A stretch of 64,000 nt of DNA from Staphylotrichum longicolle (taxonomy: Eukaryota > Ascomycota > Sordariomycetes > Sordariales > Chaetomiaceae): contig JAHCVI010000003.1 in NCBI GenBank assembly GCA_019096155.1, positions 186,001-250,000 of the forward strand, in the 5' to 3' direction. The notes below the pieces were generated by a model. That model had not been told where the DNA came from and did no database searches. It was given only the letters and a program-made list of their open reading frames with translations. Each line of letters opens with the position of its first letter. The stretch's first letter is position 1. This document shows positions 23,541-35,804 of the stretch, piece by piece. The translations under genes and the position numbers were made by a program.

Positions 23541-24854
23541 TCACCCTCCTCTCCCACCTCTGGCCCACTCATTCACCCCTCTCGCCCCCCCGACCCGCCT
23601 CGCAACCTCCCACCGGCCCTCGGCCCTCTCCCACGCCCTCCCGGCGATCCCCACGGCCCTCCACCCGACAAACCCGGCCACGGCCGCGACGCTCACCAAA
23701 AACGCCCACAGCACCGCCCAGTCCCGCCACGTAATCGTCTCGCCGCGCGTCCACTTCTCCCCCTCGATCTCGAGCCGCCTGTACAGCGCCCGCCACTCCT
23801 CCGGCGTGCGCCGCCGGTCGCCGTACATGGTCACCTTCTCGCCCGCCACGACCTTGCGCTCGATCTCGGCCCACTCCGCGCGCGTCTTGGGGCGCGGGAG
23901 CGGGGGCAGGTCCTTTTCGTCGATGGGCGGTTTCGGCGCGAGGGGGTGCGGCGTCTTGCCGCGGTGCGTGGGCGGGCTCGGGGGACGCGGGACGCGGTAG
24001 GTGGGCGGAGAAGAGGAAAGGTAAGCGGGTTGAAAAACTCGGGAAGAGGAAAATGGGGAGATGGGGGGAGAAGATGGGTTGGGTTTTGAAGTTGAAGGGT
24101 GCGAGACTGAAGAAGAGGGGTCGGACTTTGAAGTAGAAGGCTGGAAGCTTGAAGAAGGTTGGGAGCTGGAAGAAATAGGATGGAAGGAAGATGAAGAAGA
24201 GTGGGCGTTCGAAGAAGGCCGGGAGGCTGAAGAGGGCTTCTTGACGTGAGCCATACTGTCAAACTGCCGCCAGTACTCGAGCTCGTCAAGAAGATTGTCG
24301 GTAATCGGGGTGAGTGAGACGGCGCCGGGTTTCTCTTGCTTGCTGGACTTGGACCTTGAAGACTGCGATGGGTTGGAAGACTGTTGCTGCGGAACACCCT
24401 TTTCTTTTGACTGCTGAATCGGATCATTACCGTCACCATTCCAGTCCTCCTTCTCACCTCCGTCCGTCTCTGACGACGGCTTTGAAGGCTGAGAGCTCGA
24501 AGATTTGCGCCGGTCAGCCACGCTGTCAAACTGCTGCCAATACTTGATCTCGTCACGAACATGGCCTGTAATGGGAGCGACCGGGTTCGGACCGGGTTCC
24601 TCTTCCTTGTGAGACGTGTGTGATTGCGGTTTGTTGGAAAACTGATGCTGCGCCAAAACCCCCTTCTGTTTCGATGACTTGTCCACAACAATACCACTAC
24701 CACGGCCCTCCTCCCAGTGAACCCCCTTCCTCTCCACGACTTCGTCCTCTTCAGACGCTGCCTCTCCAGACCCCTCCGGCGTATACCAACCGACCCGCAG
24801 CTTCCCGGCCGACCTGCTCCTCGCCCCCTTCTCCGACTTGACCCAAGACGGCTC
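23541..24854 (-). CDS. Hypothetical protein frame with C-terminal TM segment, no ATG, in frame with the preceding gene
   Basis: An open frame of 437 codons starts immediately after the TAG of glycogen phosphorylase, in the same frame. It has no ATG until MAHVKK at about 24253, and no ATG in any minus-strand frame between 24563 and 24857. The frame looks coding: it contains two diverged copies of an approximately 90-residue unit, each ending in PIT-x(4)-DE[IL][KE]YW[QR]QFDS (about 24590-24510 and 24310-24250), differing at many silent sites. A Ser/Pro-rich stretch with SxPSTSKP-type repeats follows, then a basic/acidic segment (TRAEWAEIERKVVAGEKVT) and a hydrophobic helix (WAVLWAFLVSVAAVAGFVGW) near the end. 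It may be translated by stop-codon readthrough, from an alternative splice form, from a non-AUG start, or from MAHVKK as a 236-aa protein. Function unknown. Confidence 0.5.
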   Translation of the reverse strand, partial: EPSWVKSEKGARSRSAGKLRVGWYTPEGSGEAASEEDEVVERKGVHWEEGRGSGIVVDKSSKQKGVLAQHQFSNKPQSHTSHKEEEPGPNPVAPITGHVRDEIKYWQQFDSVADRRKSSSSQPSKPSSETDGGEKEDWNGDGNDPIQQSKEKGVPQQQSSNPSQSSRSKSSKQEKPGAVSLTPITDNLLDELEYWRQFDSMAHVKKPSSASRPSSNAHSSSSSFHPISSSSQPSSSFQPSTSKSDPSSSVSHPSTSKPNPSSPPISPFSSSRVFQPAYLSSSPPTYRVPRPPSPPTHRGKTPHPLAPKPPIDEKDLPPLPRPKTRAEWAEIERKVVAGEKVTMYGDRRRTPEEWRALYRRLEIEGEKWTRGETITWRDWAVLWAFLVSVAAVAGFVGWRAVGIAGRAWERAEGRWEVARRVGGARGVNEWARGGRGG

Positions 24855-25760
24855 CTAAGCAGTCACCTCCCCGCCCTTCTCCACTTTGAGCGGCTCAATG
24901 TTCCAAATCTCCTCGGCATACTCGTTAATGCACCGATCCGAGCTGAAGAAGCCCATGCGCGCGACGCTGGTGATGCACTTGGTGACCCACGCCTCCTGGT
25001 CGCGGTACGCCTCGTCGACGAGCCCTTGCGTCTCAACATAGCTGTGGAAATCATCCGAGACGAGGTAGTAGTCGCCATGCTCGCGGACCGCCGAGACCAT
25101 GCCCGCAAAGTCCTGCGGGTTGCCAAACTTGCCGCCCTCAATCGCCTCAAACACCTTGGCCAGGTCGGGGTCGACCGTGTGCTTACCGTAGAGGTGCGAG
25201 TGACGGAGCTCCTCAACCTCCTCGGCCAGGTGGCCAAAGAGGAAGATGTTCTGCTCGCTGATTTCGCGCGTGATTTCAATCTGAGCACGTGTTAGTGGCT
25301 TGTTTGTATCCAAGAAAAAAATCAGAAGGGATAACGTACGTTGGCACCATCGCAGGTTCCGATGATGAGACCGCCGTTGAGAACAAACTTCATGTTGCTG
25401 GTTCCCGACGCCCTACCGCACGTTAGTTCCAAATCTCGTTTCGTTCTGAATTGCTAAAAACTTACTCAGTGCCGGCAGTCGAGATGTGCTCGCTAATGTC
25501 CGAAGCCGGGATAATCATCTCGGCCTTGCTCACGTTGTAGTCCTCGAGGAAGACCACCTTGAGCAGGTCGCCAATCTCCTCATCGTTGTTGACGACGGCC
25601 CCCACATTGTTGATCAGATGGATAATCTGCTTGGCCATCCAGTACCCAGGGGCCGCCTTGCCGCCAAAGATGGACACGCGGGGCAGCTGCTTCTTGCGCT
25701 CCGCGGGCGACATGGCCTTGAGCGTCAGGTAGCGGTGGATGGCGCCAAAGATGTTCATCT

Positions 25761-25800
<40 letters not shown>

Positions 25801-27847
25801 AAAGAGCGCGGCCGGGTTGACCGTGACGCCCGTGGTGTCCTTGATGTGCTTGGCGAGGCGCACCTTGTTGGCGTACTTGATCTCGGCCCACTCCTTGCGG
25901 AACTTCTTGTCGTTGATGTGCAGCTCCAGCTTGTTGAGCTCGTTCAGGTCCGTCAGGAACTCGTGGCTGCCCGTCTTGCTGGCAATCAGCTCCGAGAGGC
26001 GGGGGTTGGCCTGGTGGAGCCAACGACGGGGGGTGATGCCGTTGGTCACGTTGGTGAACTTGTCGGGCCCAAAGATCTGCACGAAGTCCTTGAAGATGGT
26101 GGTCTTGATGAGGTCCGAGTGCAGCTCGGCCACGCCGTTCACCTTGTGGGAGCCGACAATGGCCAGGTAGGCCATGCGGATCATCTTGGGCTGCGACTCC
26201 TCAATGATAGACACCTCGCGCAGGAGTTCGCGGTTGTCGGGGAACTTGCGCTCGACAATCTGCAGGAAGTAGAGGTTGATGTCGTAGATGATCTGGAGGT
26301 GGCGGGGGAGCAGGTGCTGAATCAGCGGGACTGACCACTTCTCGAGCGCCTCCGGAAGGACAGTGTGGTTAGTGTAGCCGAAGGTGTTGACCACAATGTT
26401 CCATGCCTCGTCCCACTCGAGGCCCTCGAGATCGATCAGGATGCGTTGCAGCTCGACAATGGCCAGCGTCGGGTGCGTGTCGTTGAGCTGGATGGCCACC
26501 TGCTCGGGGAACTCCTTCCACGAGCGCTTCGTCTTCTTGAACCGGCGGACAATGTCGTACAGCGAGGCAGCAACCCAGAAGTACTGCTGCTTCAGGCGCA
26601 GCTCCTTGCCGCGGTCGAGATTGTCGTTGGGGTAGAGCACCGCGCTGATGGTCTCGGCGCGCTGCTGGTCAGCGACCGAGCTCTCGTAGTCGCCGCTGTT
26701 GAACTTCTGGAAGTCAAACTCGCCGCTGGCGGCCTTGCTGGACCACAGCCGCAGGTTGTTGGTGGTGGGCGTGTCATAGCCGGGGATGGGCACGTCGTAG
26801 GCGACGGCCCTGACGGTCTCGCCGCCTTCCCAGGTGGAGACCGTCTTGCCGGAGTCGTCGGTGGACTTAACAACGTTGCCGTAGAATTGGATCTGTGCGT
26901 GTTAGCTGGTAATTCGGAGTCGAGTGGGACATTAAACTCACGTCGACGGTCACATCGTGCCTCGGGAACTCCCAGGGGTTAAAATCGAGCCAGTAGTCTG
27001 GCACCTCGACCTGGTAGCCGTCGATGATTTCCTGCTTGAAGATGCCGTAGCGGTAGCGCAGGCCGTAGCCCCAGGCCGGGTAGTTGAGGCTGGCGAGACT
27101 GTCCAGGAAGCAAGCAGCGAGGCGCCCAAGGCCACCGTTGCCCAGGGCGGCGTCGTGCTCCTGCTGGATGACGTCCTCGATGCGGAAGCCAAGCTCGGCG
27201 AGACCCGCCTTGGCCAGGTCCTTCTGGCGCACGTTCAGCATGGCATTGTCGAGGGCGCGGCCCATCAGAAACTCCAGACTCAGGTAGTAGACGCGCTTGC
27301 TGTCGGCAAACGTCTGGCGCTGCTGGGTGCGGTTCCACTCCAGGATCAAGCGGTCGCGGAAGGCGAGGGCGCAGGCCGAATAGGCGGCCGACTCGTCGCA
27401 GTTGTACAAGCTGCGGGCCAGCGTCGTCTCGACGTGGCGCACGACCTCGCGCTCAAAGCCATCCTTGTCCTTGAAGCCGCCGGACTGGTGCTTCAGCCAG
27501 GCCTCGCGCTGGGGCTCGGGGATGGAGGCTGGGGACAGTGTTTGTTAGCTTGCTGTTCTCAGCATGAACCCCGCAGTGGTGCTGGTGAGGGGCAGTTGGA
27601 GCTATCCTCTGGAGCTGCGGGGAGCTCTGGGAGACACTCTCAAGCGGCCCCCCGCTCAACAACTGCAAAAACGGAACACCAAGATACCTTCAACATTCTG
27701 GATCTCGGCGGCACCAAAGCCCGTCAGAGTGCGCTTGTGCTTGGGCCGCGAGATGCCCGCAGGGCCGACGGAGCCCTGAATGTCGACAATGGGCGCCCCC
27801 ACCGACGGCCGCCGCTCTCTATGCGGAAGCTTCTCGGTCGTCGTCAT
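24855..27847 (-). CDS. gph1: Glycogen phosphorylase
   Basis: Five exons, read from the right: 27847-27688, 27528-26942, 26892-25466, 25412-25340 and 25280-24855, giving 890 aa, the usual length. The enzyme releases glucose-1-phosphate from glycogen in the cytosol with pyridoxal phosphate as cofactor. Family blocks are clear: YYLSLEFLMGRALDNAM, NGGLGRLAACFLDSLAS, VTNGITPRRWL, VKRIHEYKRQ, SIFGGKAAPGYWMAK, and the PLP-lysine block EASGTSNMKFVLNGG. The N-terminus has RRPSV and RTLTGF; the latter resembles the Thr site that PKA and phosphorylase kinase-type regulation uses in yeast Gph1. The start opens MTTTEKLPHRERR. The first intron is long for this locus (159 nt). The stop TAG is followed in frame by 437 further open codons, described separately. 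Confidence 0.96.
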
Positions 27848-30426
27848 GTTGCGCACGTCAATTGGCTTCCTCAGACGGTCCTGGAGTTGACGAAAGGGAC
27901 TCAGAATCCACGGGAAAGTGGGAGAAGGGAGAAAATGTAGAAAGCACAAGAGAAACAGCTGGTCGGGGACTCTGGGTGATCCGACGATGAGCTCAGCGCC
28001 GGGTTGAAGTGGGGTAGGTAGTTCTAGTTACGGAGCTCTCCTCTTGGTCACCACTCGTATCTCGGCGAGATAAGACGAAAAGACGGGCCAGAACACGCGG
28101 TGCGCGGCTGTCCGCGGAACCGGGGGCGGGGATGGATTGGTGATAAATGGGAATTGGAAATGTCTGCAGCCCAGAGGCGAGGGGAGAGATCAATCAGCGA
28201 CTCTCAGCGGAACGGCAGAAGTTGAATTGTGTTAGTCACGACCCGAGCAACAAGCGCAGGAGAGGAGCTGAACACCCAGACAGCAGGGAAGGCACGAGCA
28301 GGGGAGCAGAGGCAGGAAGCAAGAAGCAGGAGGCAGGAAGCAGGGCTGGGGGCCTGGAAGCAGGAATGTGCAGGATGCTGCCCACTTAAAGTCCAACTTT
28401 GTCTAGGTCCAGTCTCCTGTCTCCTCAGCACGGCCAGGATCCGAGAGGTGGCCACAGCCATTCTTAGCAACAGGCACATCTGGAATCCCGGCCCTGGTGC
28501 TGCTTCTCATGCCTCTTGGTGTTACCGACCTCCACCTCCCCTGGCCACCGGTTGCTGTTTCGCCTGCATCCCATGCTGATGAACCCGCAGGAGCAGGCCA
28601 CGAGAGGAGTCGTCTCGTACTCTGCCCGGCTCCTTACGAAGTGTGCAACGCTGGCTCGAGGCCGGGTTGCCATGCCGACTGCTCTGTCGTGATTGCGACT
28701 TGAAGCTGCCTGCATATGCACGCTGTGTCAATGGGTGTCAATTGGTGTCAACTGGCGTGCTGCAGCGCCGTTGTCAGGCTGCAGGGCACCGGCAGACCTC
28801 CCCGTCAAGGGTGTTGACCGCAGCCAGCAACTGGGTGTGGCGGCAGCCCAGACCCAACACATCATGCTGTGCCTTCCAGGTTGTTGCATCTTCCGCCATC
28901 AGACACAGCATCCGACTTCCGGAGCGGCGCGACCCAGATAAGGGCAAAAAAAGAAAAAAAAAGCGGAAACAAAGAAAAAAGGAAGAACAATAAGTCGATG
29001 TCCCTCGGAGGCGAAGCCTCCTCCCGGCCGTCTGAAGTGCCGCCAACCCTACGGCGCGGTAGGGCAGAGACAGTGACACGAAACATCCATGGATCCAGTC
29101 CTCTGATCGATCTGCCGTGGCAACAAAGACGGGAGGGGCCCTGGCTCGCTGCGCGCGCCTGGGCTTCTGAAACCCCGCCGCAAGTGGGGCCCATGCCTGG
29201 CTTGGCCTGCAGCGCCCCCACCACAGACCAACCTCTCCCGAGCCTCCCTGAGCCTCTCCACCGCGTGAGTTGACATCATCGCTTTTTCGCTGCGTGCCCA
29301 TGCACCATGCACGAGGTCCCCCATTGGTTCGCGCCCGCAGATATTAACTGCCCCTCAACATCTCGCCAAACACATTGCCCGTGACCCTGCGAACCTGTGA
29401 AGTGCACAGCAGACAAGAGCGATAAGCGCCGGTTACCCGCTTGGTTTGCGGGGACACGGAAGTGCTCCCTGTGGTCTGTGGACTGTGTATGAGAGTAGAC
29501 TGAGTGTGCCTCAAATGTGTAGGTAAGGTACCTAGGTAAGGTAGGTAGTTGGACCATGTCATGTGTGGAAGCCATGGCGTGAGACGGTGCTGCAGCGATG
29601 GACGACGGGGGTGGCTTGCGAACCGAATCTGGGTCGATCGGGACGCCGGGTGATCTTCCCTTTGATCAGCTGGCTCGTCGCTGTCAATGTTCAAGGATGG
29701 ATTGATGGACTAGCTCAAGATGGAGAAGCTGCATCGGAACAACTGCAGATCTGAATTCATCTGGCTGGCAACTGCGTGCCCTATGCGGCCCGCAACTCCT
29801 GCCGCGCGGGACGACGTGCGGTGGAGATAGGTATAGTATATCCAGAGATGACGAGTTCGACTCGGCTTCTAGCCAACAAAAATGAGTGGGTGGCCACCCT
29901 ACCCCTGACGATTCCAACAATGTCCCGAGAATCCCAATTATGAGGAGCCTGGAGGTGTCGTGCTGAGAGACCCAACCGCCCAAGTTTTTCCCATGCTGTA
30001 CCAGTTTCTGCCAACAGAAACACAGCCCTCTCCTCGTCGTGCCATCAAGTGCCTTGCCGTAAGCGATGATGCGCCGCCAAAAAATCAATACTTGCGCGTG
30101 GATTAAACCAGATTTCGTAAGCGGTGTCAAGAGAAACAGGAAAAGATATTTTTGCCGCCTGCTCCCTGTGGTGTAGTAGAACAAACTCTCCAACCGCGAT
30201 ATGCGTCTGTCTGTTGTGTGTTCCAGAGACACGTGTCGCAAAGGGAACCGCCCAAGATCATATAAGTGCTGCCTCCAACTCCAACGCCGTGTCATGCATG
30301 AGTCGCCAGCTCCCAGAATTCGATCGCTCTAAGCAGGACGGGTAAAAAGAAAAGTCGCTAAATGGTGGTTTTGAGCCCGAGTTCGTGTGTGGGTATATGA
30401 GCTGGTAGGGGAGGTGCCGAGGGGTA
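27848..30426. other. Intergenic region, glycogen phosphorylase to G-alpha
   Basis: The glycogen phosphorylase promoter occupies the left side and the G-alpha 3' UTR the right. A GGAAGCAG-type purine repeat lies at 28300-28350. A 16-nt motif that recurs at 35476 is found at 29528-29543. No gene was recognised on either strand. Confidence 0.4.
29528..29543. repeat. 16-nt dispersed motif around TACCTAGGTA (copy 1)
   Basis: GTACCTAGGTAAGGTA occurs here and identically at 35476-35491. The core TACCTAGGTA is a perfect palindrome, and each copy is followed by further GGTA-rich sequence. Confidence 0.6.
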
Positions 30427-31810
30427 TCAGAGAATGCCCGAGTCCTTGAGCGCGTTGTTCAAGATCGTCTCCTTGACGGCGGCAAACACGAGGCGGATGT
30501 TGGAAGTATCGGTAGCTTGTGTCAAACTGGTGCAGAGGTGAGCATGTGTGAGAGAGAAACGGGGGTCGAGACAGGAGCACTCACTGTGGGTAAAGGTTCA
30601 GGTGTGCGCGGTTGACTTGGTTGAACCGCCAGAGCAGATACTTGGCCGCCTTGTTGACGTCGTTCCCGCCCGAGTAGTCTGGGAAGTAGTTGCCCAATGG
30701 TGACCGCCCAAGCTTCTGTTTGAAGATGTCGACCTTGTTCAGGAACAGGATGATACTTGTCCGCATAAACCACCTCGAGTTGACGACCGAGTCAAACAAC
30801 AACAGGCTTTCCATCATACGGTTCTGCGATAAGGTGTCAGCAGGGATCGATCGGTGATGGGAAAGAGCACGCGCACCTGACTGCTCTCTTCCAGCAGCAC
30901 TTGATCGTACTCGCTGAGAGCAACGCAGAAGATGATGGATGTGACGTTTTCGAAGCAGTGAATCCACTTTTTGCGTTCGCTTCTTTGCCCACCCACGTCA
31001 AACATGCTACAAGAGAAGTGTGCTGTTAGCGTCATCCCTCCGAGCCAGAGGGACCATGCCATGGCCAACTCACTGAATGCTTAGTTGGCCCATCTTAAAC
31101 CTCGTCTCGTAGATACCGGTCGTCTTGGTTCTGGCCCGGAGCACGTCCATCTCGACCGGGAGATAGTTGGGCGCCACAATCCTCGAGGCCTCCTGGAAGA
31201 AGCTGAGTGTAAGTTAGCCACAACCTGTTCCTGCGAGGCTCACGCAAGGGGGGTTCCGACTATTCGGCCGAGTCCATCAGGTAGAATTCGGTTTGCCTCT
31301 CCATCAGTTGCTCCCTTGCCGGATCATTCCATATCGCCTCAATAGCAACGCCCACCCTGGGATCGATCCTGGCCTGCGGGTTCGTGTCGAGCGAGTAGTC
31401 GAGCAGAAACTCGCAGTATGCCCTGTTCTCGTCTTGTGCCGGCTCGATTTCGAACTGGCGCATGGCCGTGCAGAGCGCCTTTGCACATTCTAGGAGGTTC
31501 TTGTACACCGTCGGGCGATAACTGGCGAGTTCATCTTGTGAGTAGCCCTTTAGGTGGATAATCTTCATCTGCTTCACAATCGTCGACTTTCCGCTCTCGC
31601 CGGAACCTGTGACGCCAGGTGTCAGCACGCGCCCAAGAATCGAGGCTCAGGGCTGCTGCAACGTGAACGTGCGGACTGCAACGTACCGAGCAGCAGGATC
31701 TTGCATTCTTTCCGCAGCCTCTTCGAGTCCTCCTCAAGCTCCTTGTCAATCTTGTTGCTCCGCTTCCTCTGATCCGACTCCTCCCCACTTGTGCTCATAC
31801 ACGACCCCAT
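30427..31810 (-). CDS. gna-3: Heterotrimeric G protein alpha subunit, group III (GNA-3/MagA/GanB type)
   Basis: Six exons, read from the right: 31810-31687, 31606-31261, 31202-31074, 31006-30877, 30823-30585 and 30526-30427, giving 355 aa. It is a membrane-associated GTPase; group III subunits signal to adenylyl cyclase in response to nutrients. The start is MGSCMS, with Gly2 for myristoylation and Cys4 for palmitoylation. G1 is LLLGSGESGKSTIVKQMK, the switch I Arg lies in RARTKTTG, switch II is MFDVGGQRSERKKW, and the guanine-specificity motif is FLNKVD. The C-terminus is NALKDSGIL, without the Cys at -4 of G-alpha-i, which separates it from GNA-1. The second intron has an unusual donor, GTCGGA; the phase and conserved YFF residues at the junction require it. 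The group assignment is from motif memory, not alignment. Confidence 0.9.
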
Positions 31811-34800
31811 GACGAGCATCAGCTTGCGCGCTGCTCAACGGTGCTAAAGTGAATACGAATCCCTCGTCGGCTGGGCGGAAGGCGACGGGAGTGCGTCGTG
31901 AGTCGGGGGAAACAGGCACTCGCGAGCGTCTGTGTATTGCCCCTTACAGCACCATGGGAGCGAGAAAACGACGGAGGCGATGTTATCGACGGCCAGACGA
32001 CGCAGTGAGGCGGCGCGATGGCGGAGAGGGCAATCGGGTGACGGGTGTCCTGGGTGACGATTGCCTTGGTGGGCCGAATGATGGCCTCGATTCAATTACG
32101 AGGGACCTGCCACTAGCAACGATGGCTGCAACAGCAAAGACCCGCCCCTGCCGAAAATCGGAAATCGCAACTTTTGCCGACAACGGGAATCGTCGCCGAC
32201 TCGATTGCGCTGTCGCCTCGGGCAGACGGAGGGATTCGACGACGATCTGGGCGTGAGCCGGTGGTGAGGCGCTGCGATGCTGGATGTCGCTGTCAACTGC
32301 GTGGAGCGACGGGACGGCGGCGGGACCACTGCGGGTTCAGCGGGCGGCAGTACCCTTCAGGGCGTCCGATGCAGCACAAATGCGTCGCCGTTCAGCCGGG
32401 ACTTGGTGTTGCCAGTGGTGTTGCCAGCAAGTGGTAGGAGTCGGCGTTCCAGCTTCGGTTGTCTGGAGATGACAGCAGCTGCAGGGTCGGTTCGGTGTGC
32501 AGGTGTGCAGATGCGGTGCGTGAACTCGGCGGGAGAGAGGAGGAGACAGGCCTGTTCCCTTTGTCGACTCGAGCCTGGAGCGCTTTGCACCACACGACGC
32601 TGCAACGGGTTGGTCCCAGCCCCGAAAGCTGGGGGCGGGAGACGCAGACAGGGGTCCCCGGGGCTCTCTCGACTCCATGCCCCATCCCCGAATACCCCAT
32701 CCTCGCGCGAAATACAGAACTTTCGTAATTAACACCCGGAAGGTGCGACGAGCCGCGCTCCCAAAGCTGCAGCGCACAGACCTCCGGCTGCTGTAACCAC
32801 CTCACTCAACGATCCACCCTCATCAGTCCTCCACCAGCAGGCAGCCCTGCACCTGCAGGAGCTCCTGGCGGCCAGAAAAAGGCATTCACATCGCAGCACG
32901 ATCTTGACGTGGCCATGTCGCCCTCAAGATCAAGCTCGTAGGCTCTGATGAACTCAAGGGTGTCTTGGTTCTGAAACGACTGTTTGATTATTTCTCCTCT
33001 TATTCTTTCCTTCCACATTTTGTCACATCTTTCACGATGACTACGATCTGACTTCGTCGTCGAAGAGGAACGACGAGAACCGAAATCACAGCCTTTTTGG
33101 GCACAGACAGACCAGGAGCTCCAGCAAGCTTTCTGGGCGGAGCCTGTCGTGTCGCTTTTTTGCTGTCATTAATACACGCAGATCGGCTCCACCACAACCT
33201 TGCCTTACCGAACCTGGGAATGCTGCTATTTCACGGCACGGCACGCCCAAACACTTTTCATTTCCTCGCAACTCGCCATCGTTCGAGTGTCGACCCGAGC
33301 TGCGAATGCCCGGAAAAGAATTCCCACCTCGCTTCCAGGCGATACCCGTAGCCTCAGCCACATAGCTACCTTAGACACCAGCCTCTGTCAACAGCACACC
33401 CCGGCATGACTCGTCTGCTGGGCTCGCTGCTGGGTGCCCGGGCTCGCCAAGGCGTGTGTTTTGAGCTCCGAATCCAGGCTCATCTTCGACCCCAGATTTG
33501 TTGATTTCCACGCCGCAGGGCCGCCCGGCGCCACGGGGGAAAAAGGGCACACAGGGCAATGCGGCCCGCGACCATGCGTGGAGAGAGTCCTTTGCGATCA
33601 GAAACCGCTCACGTCTCAGGTCCTTGCCCGCTCACCTCCAGGCGAACTCTTGAACCGTTGACTGTGTCCCCACCGTCCGTGTGTCCGCAACGTGACATGG
33701 TGTTTGCGCGGCGCGGGCCACCCCAACTGACGCCCCGTCAAGCCGCACCCCGAAGCTTGAACCCCGACAACCACGTGTCTTCAGCCGCCGAGGGCCCGGA
33801 ATTGTCAACATGATCGTCGCCTGCTTGAACTCACGGACTCCGGTCAGGGGTCGATCGGCCGTATTCGGCCAGCCACTCGCCCTAAAGAAGCACCAACCTG
33901 GATGCCGAGACGTGGGCGAGGCAAGCGAACGTATAGCTCACGGAACTGAGCAGCATGTCACACAGTGAGAGGCCCGTCTTTACAAACACGAATTCGACCT
34001 GCGACATTGAGAGCGAGCGTCTCGGAGCACCCTCCCGATCTCGACCGAGCCGTCGCGCTCACAAGGACACCGAGCAACCGCCGACCCGATCGAGGCATGC
34101 ACACCGACGGACAGCAAAAGAAAGACAACCCCTGAGCTGGGCTCGAAAAGGGATGGTGTGACCGGCAGTTGGCCCCGAAAGTGGACGGACGCCCTGTGTT
34201 GCAGACCGGTTCGACGCCACCGCCCCCCGGTTGGCCAAACTGGTGGTCTCTGGGCAGGCAAGCGCAGGCAAGATCTCGATCGCCGTCCAATCAGACACGT
34301 TCAGTGGTGCAGTCATCAACCAGAGAGCCCAAAGAAACCCGCGGCCCACGGTGTCCACTCACCTCTTGGCACGAATTATGAGACTCTGCTCTCCGCGCTT
34401 CGTTCACTTGTCTTTGGAATCTCTTTCTAAAATCTGTTTTCTTGTCGTTGTTGTCTTTCCAGATTTGGCAGGATACTCAAACAACAACGCGAGGGATACC
34501 GAGGGTAGCCACCTTGAGATGGCAGGCTCCCCTTCAGTCACCACATTCAGGTTTCCACGGCTCCGGTCAGACAGAGTCGTAAGTTATGTAACTCTCGCGC
34601 ATGCGTCTTGCTTGACAAGAAATCCATCTCAACCACCCACCGTATCCTTGAAAAATACATCGCAACACAGCCAACAGACACACCAACGCCAATCCGCCCC
34701 AAGGCTAACCCCGCCCTCACCGGGGGAATCCTCTCCGCGCAAAATGCCCCTGGAGGAAACCTGCAGCAAACCCGCGCTAGCTCCAGCGACGGCGCCAACG

Positions 34801-35240
34801 TCCTTCCCTAAAACGCCCACCTGCATGGGGCCAGCGAGGTGCGAATGAAGGATGAGGCTCCCATCGTCAACTTTTTTGTCAGGGTCCGAGCCAAATGAAT
34901 CCACTTTCTGTGTGTGTTTCTGTTTTCCGCGGATGAGAGCAGCCGGCCCCAGGGCGTTCAGAGGGGAGGGGCGGAAACAAAGACGTCAGACAAATCTTCA
35001 ACATCAATAACACTTAGTTTTAGGATTGAAATAACAGCAGATTCGGCTTGGCTTACTGAGCAATGAGAGTTGAATGAATTGCTGGGACTGGTACCACTTT
35101 GGACCGTCAATCCGCGGACTGTTTGATAATTGCTAAAATGCAGGATACAGTCAACATCCATTCTCGTCATCCATCCATTCCCCAAGGTCAGCCACCACTC
35201 AACTGAATCAAGCGAACACGATCATATCCTTTTTTTGTCT

Positions 35241-35293
35241 CTTCTCTCTTTTCTTCCCTTCTCTCTTTTCTTCCCTTCTCTCTTTGCTTCCCT
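35241..35293. repeat. Pyrimidine-rich 18-bp tandem repeat
   Basis: About three imperfect copies of CTTCTCTCTTTTCTTCCC lie head to tail within a longer C/T tract. Confidence 0.8.
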
Positions 35294-35475
35294 CTTTCCC
35301 AGCACACACAAACATAAAAGTCTAGTACATATTCAACAACCGTCCTATCGTCAATGCGATACACAAAGCCATAATAGATACACTCTCAACTCCCCAGAGG
35401 GCCTGGGGCCAACCCCACCAGCCATTTCCAGCAAAAGTATTCCACGACTCCCATAAATGCACCGACCAGCTCAAA

Positions 35476-35491
35476 GTACCTAGGTAAGGTA
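35476..35491. repeat. 16-nt dispersed motif around TACCTAGGTA (copy 2)
   Basis: Identical to 29528-29543. GGTAAGGTAGGTAGGGTAAGG-like sequence follows within 50 nt. Confidence 0.6.
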
Positions 35492-35804
35492 AGGGAGGTT
35501 AACGAGTGGGTAAGGTAGGTAGGGTAAGGGGTAAAGGAAGGGCGGATGAAAATGATCTAGGCCAACCCTTCTTTGTTTCTTCGGCTCCGCATTCCCATCA
35601 CATCTCTTCAAACCAAAACGAGAAACCCCAGGCTACCTCCCCGATCCCGTCTCAAACGTGCACCCGACCTTCAACCACGCGGGAAACGGCACCACCACCC
35701 ACCAGCACAATGATTTCCCCGGTCCCGAACCAGTTGAACCGCACCCGACCCGACCCGAGCCGCATTAGTTAGGTCTCACCTCCAAGTCAGTCAGTCCCCC
35801 AGTC

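Noticed and set aside
24805..24869. A 53-nt intron removing the glycogen phosphorylase stop (GTGACT...GCAG)
   Set aside because: Length is not a multiple of three and no branch site is visible, so it does not connect the two frames.
26957..27940. 327-codon plus-strand frame opposite glycogen phosphorylase
   Set aside because: Antisense shadow crossing intron and promoter of the enzyme gene.
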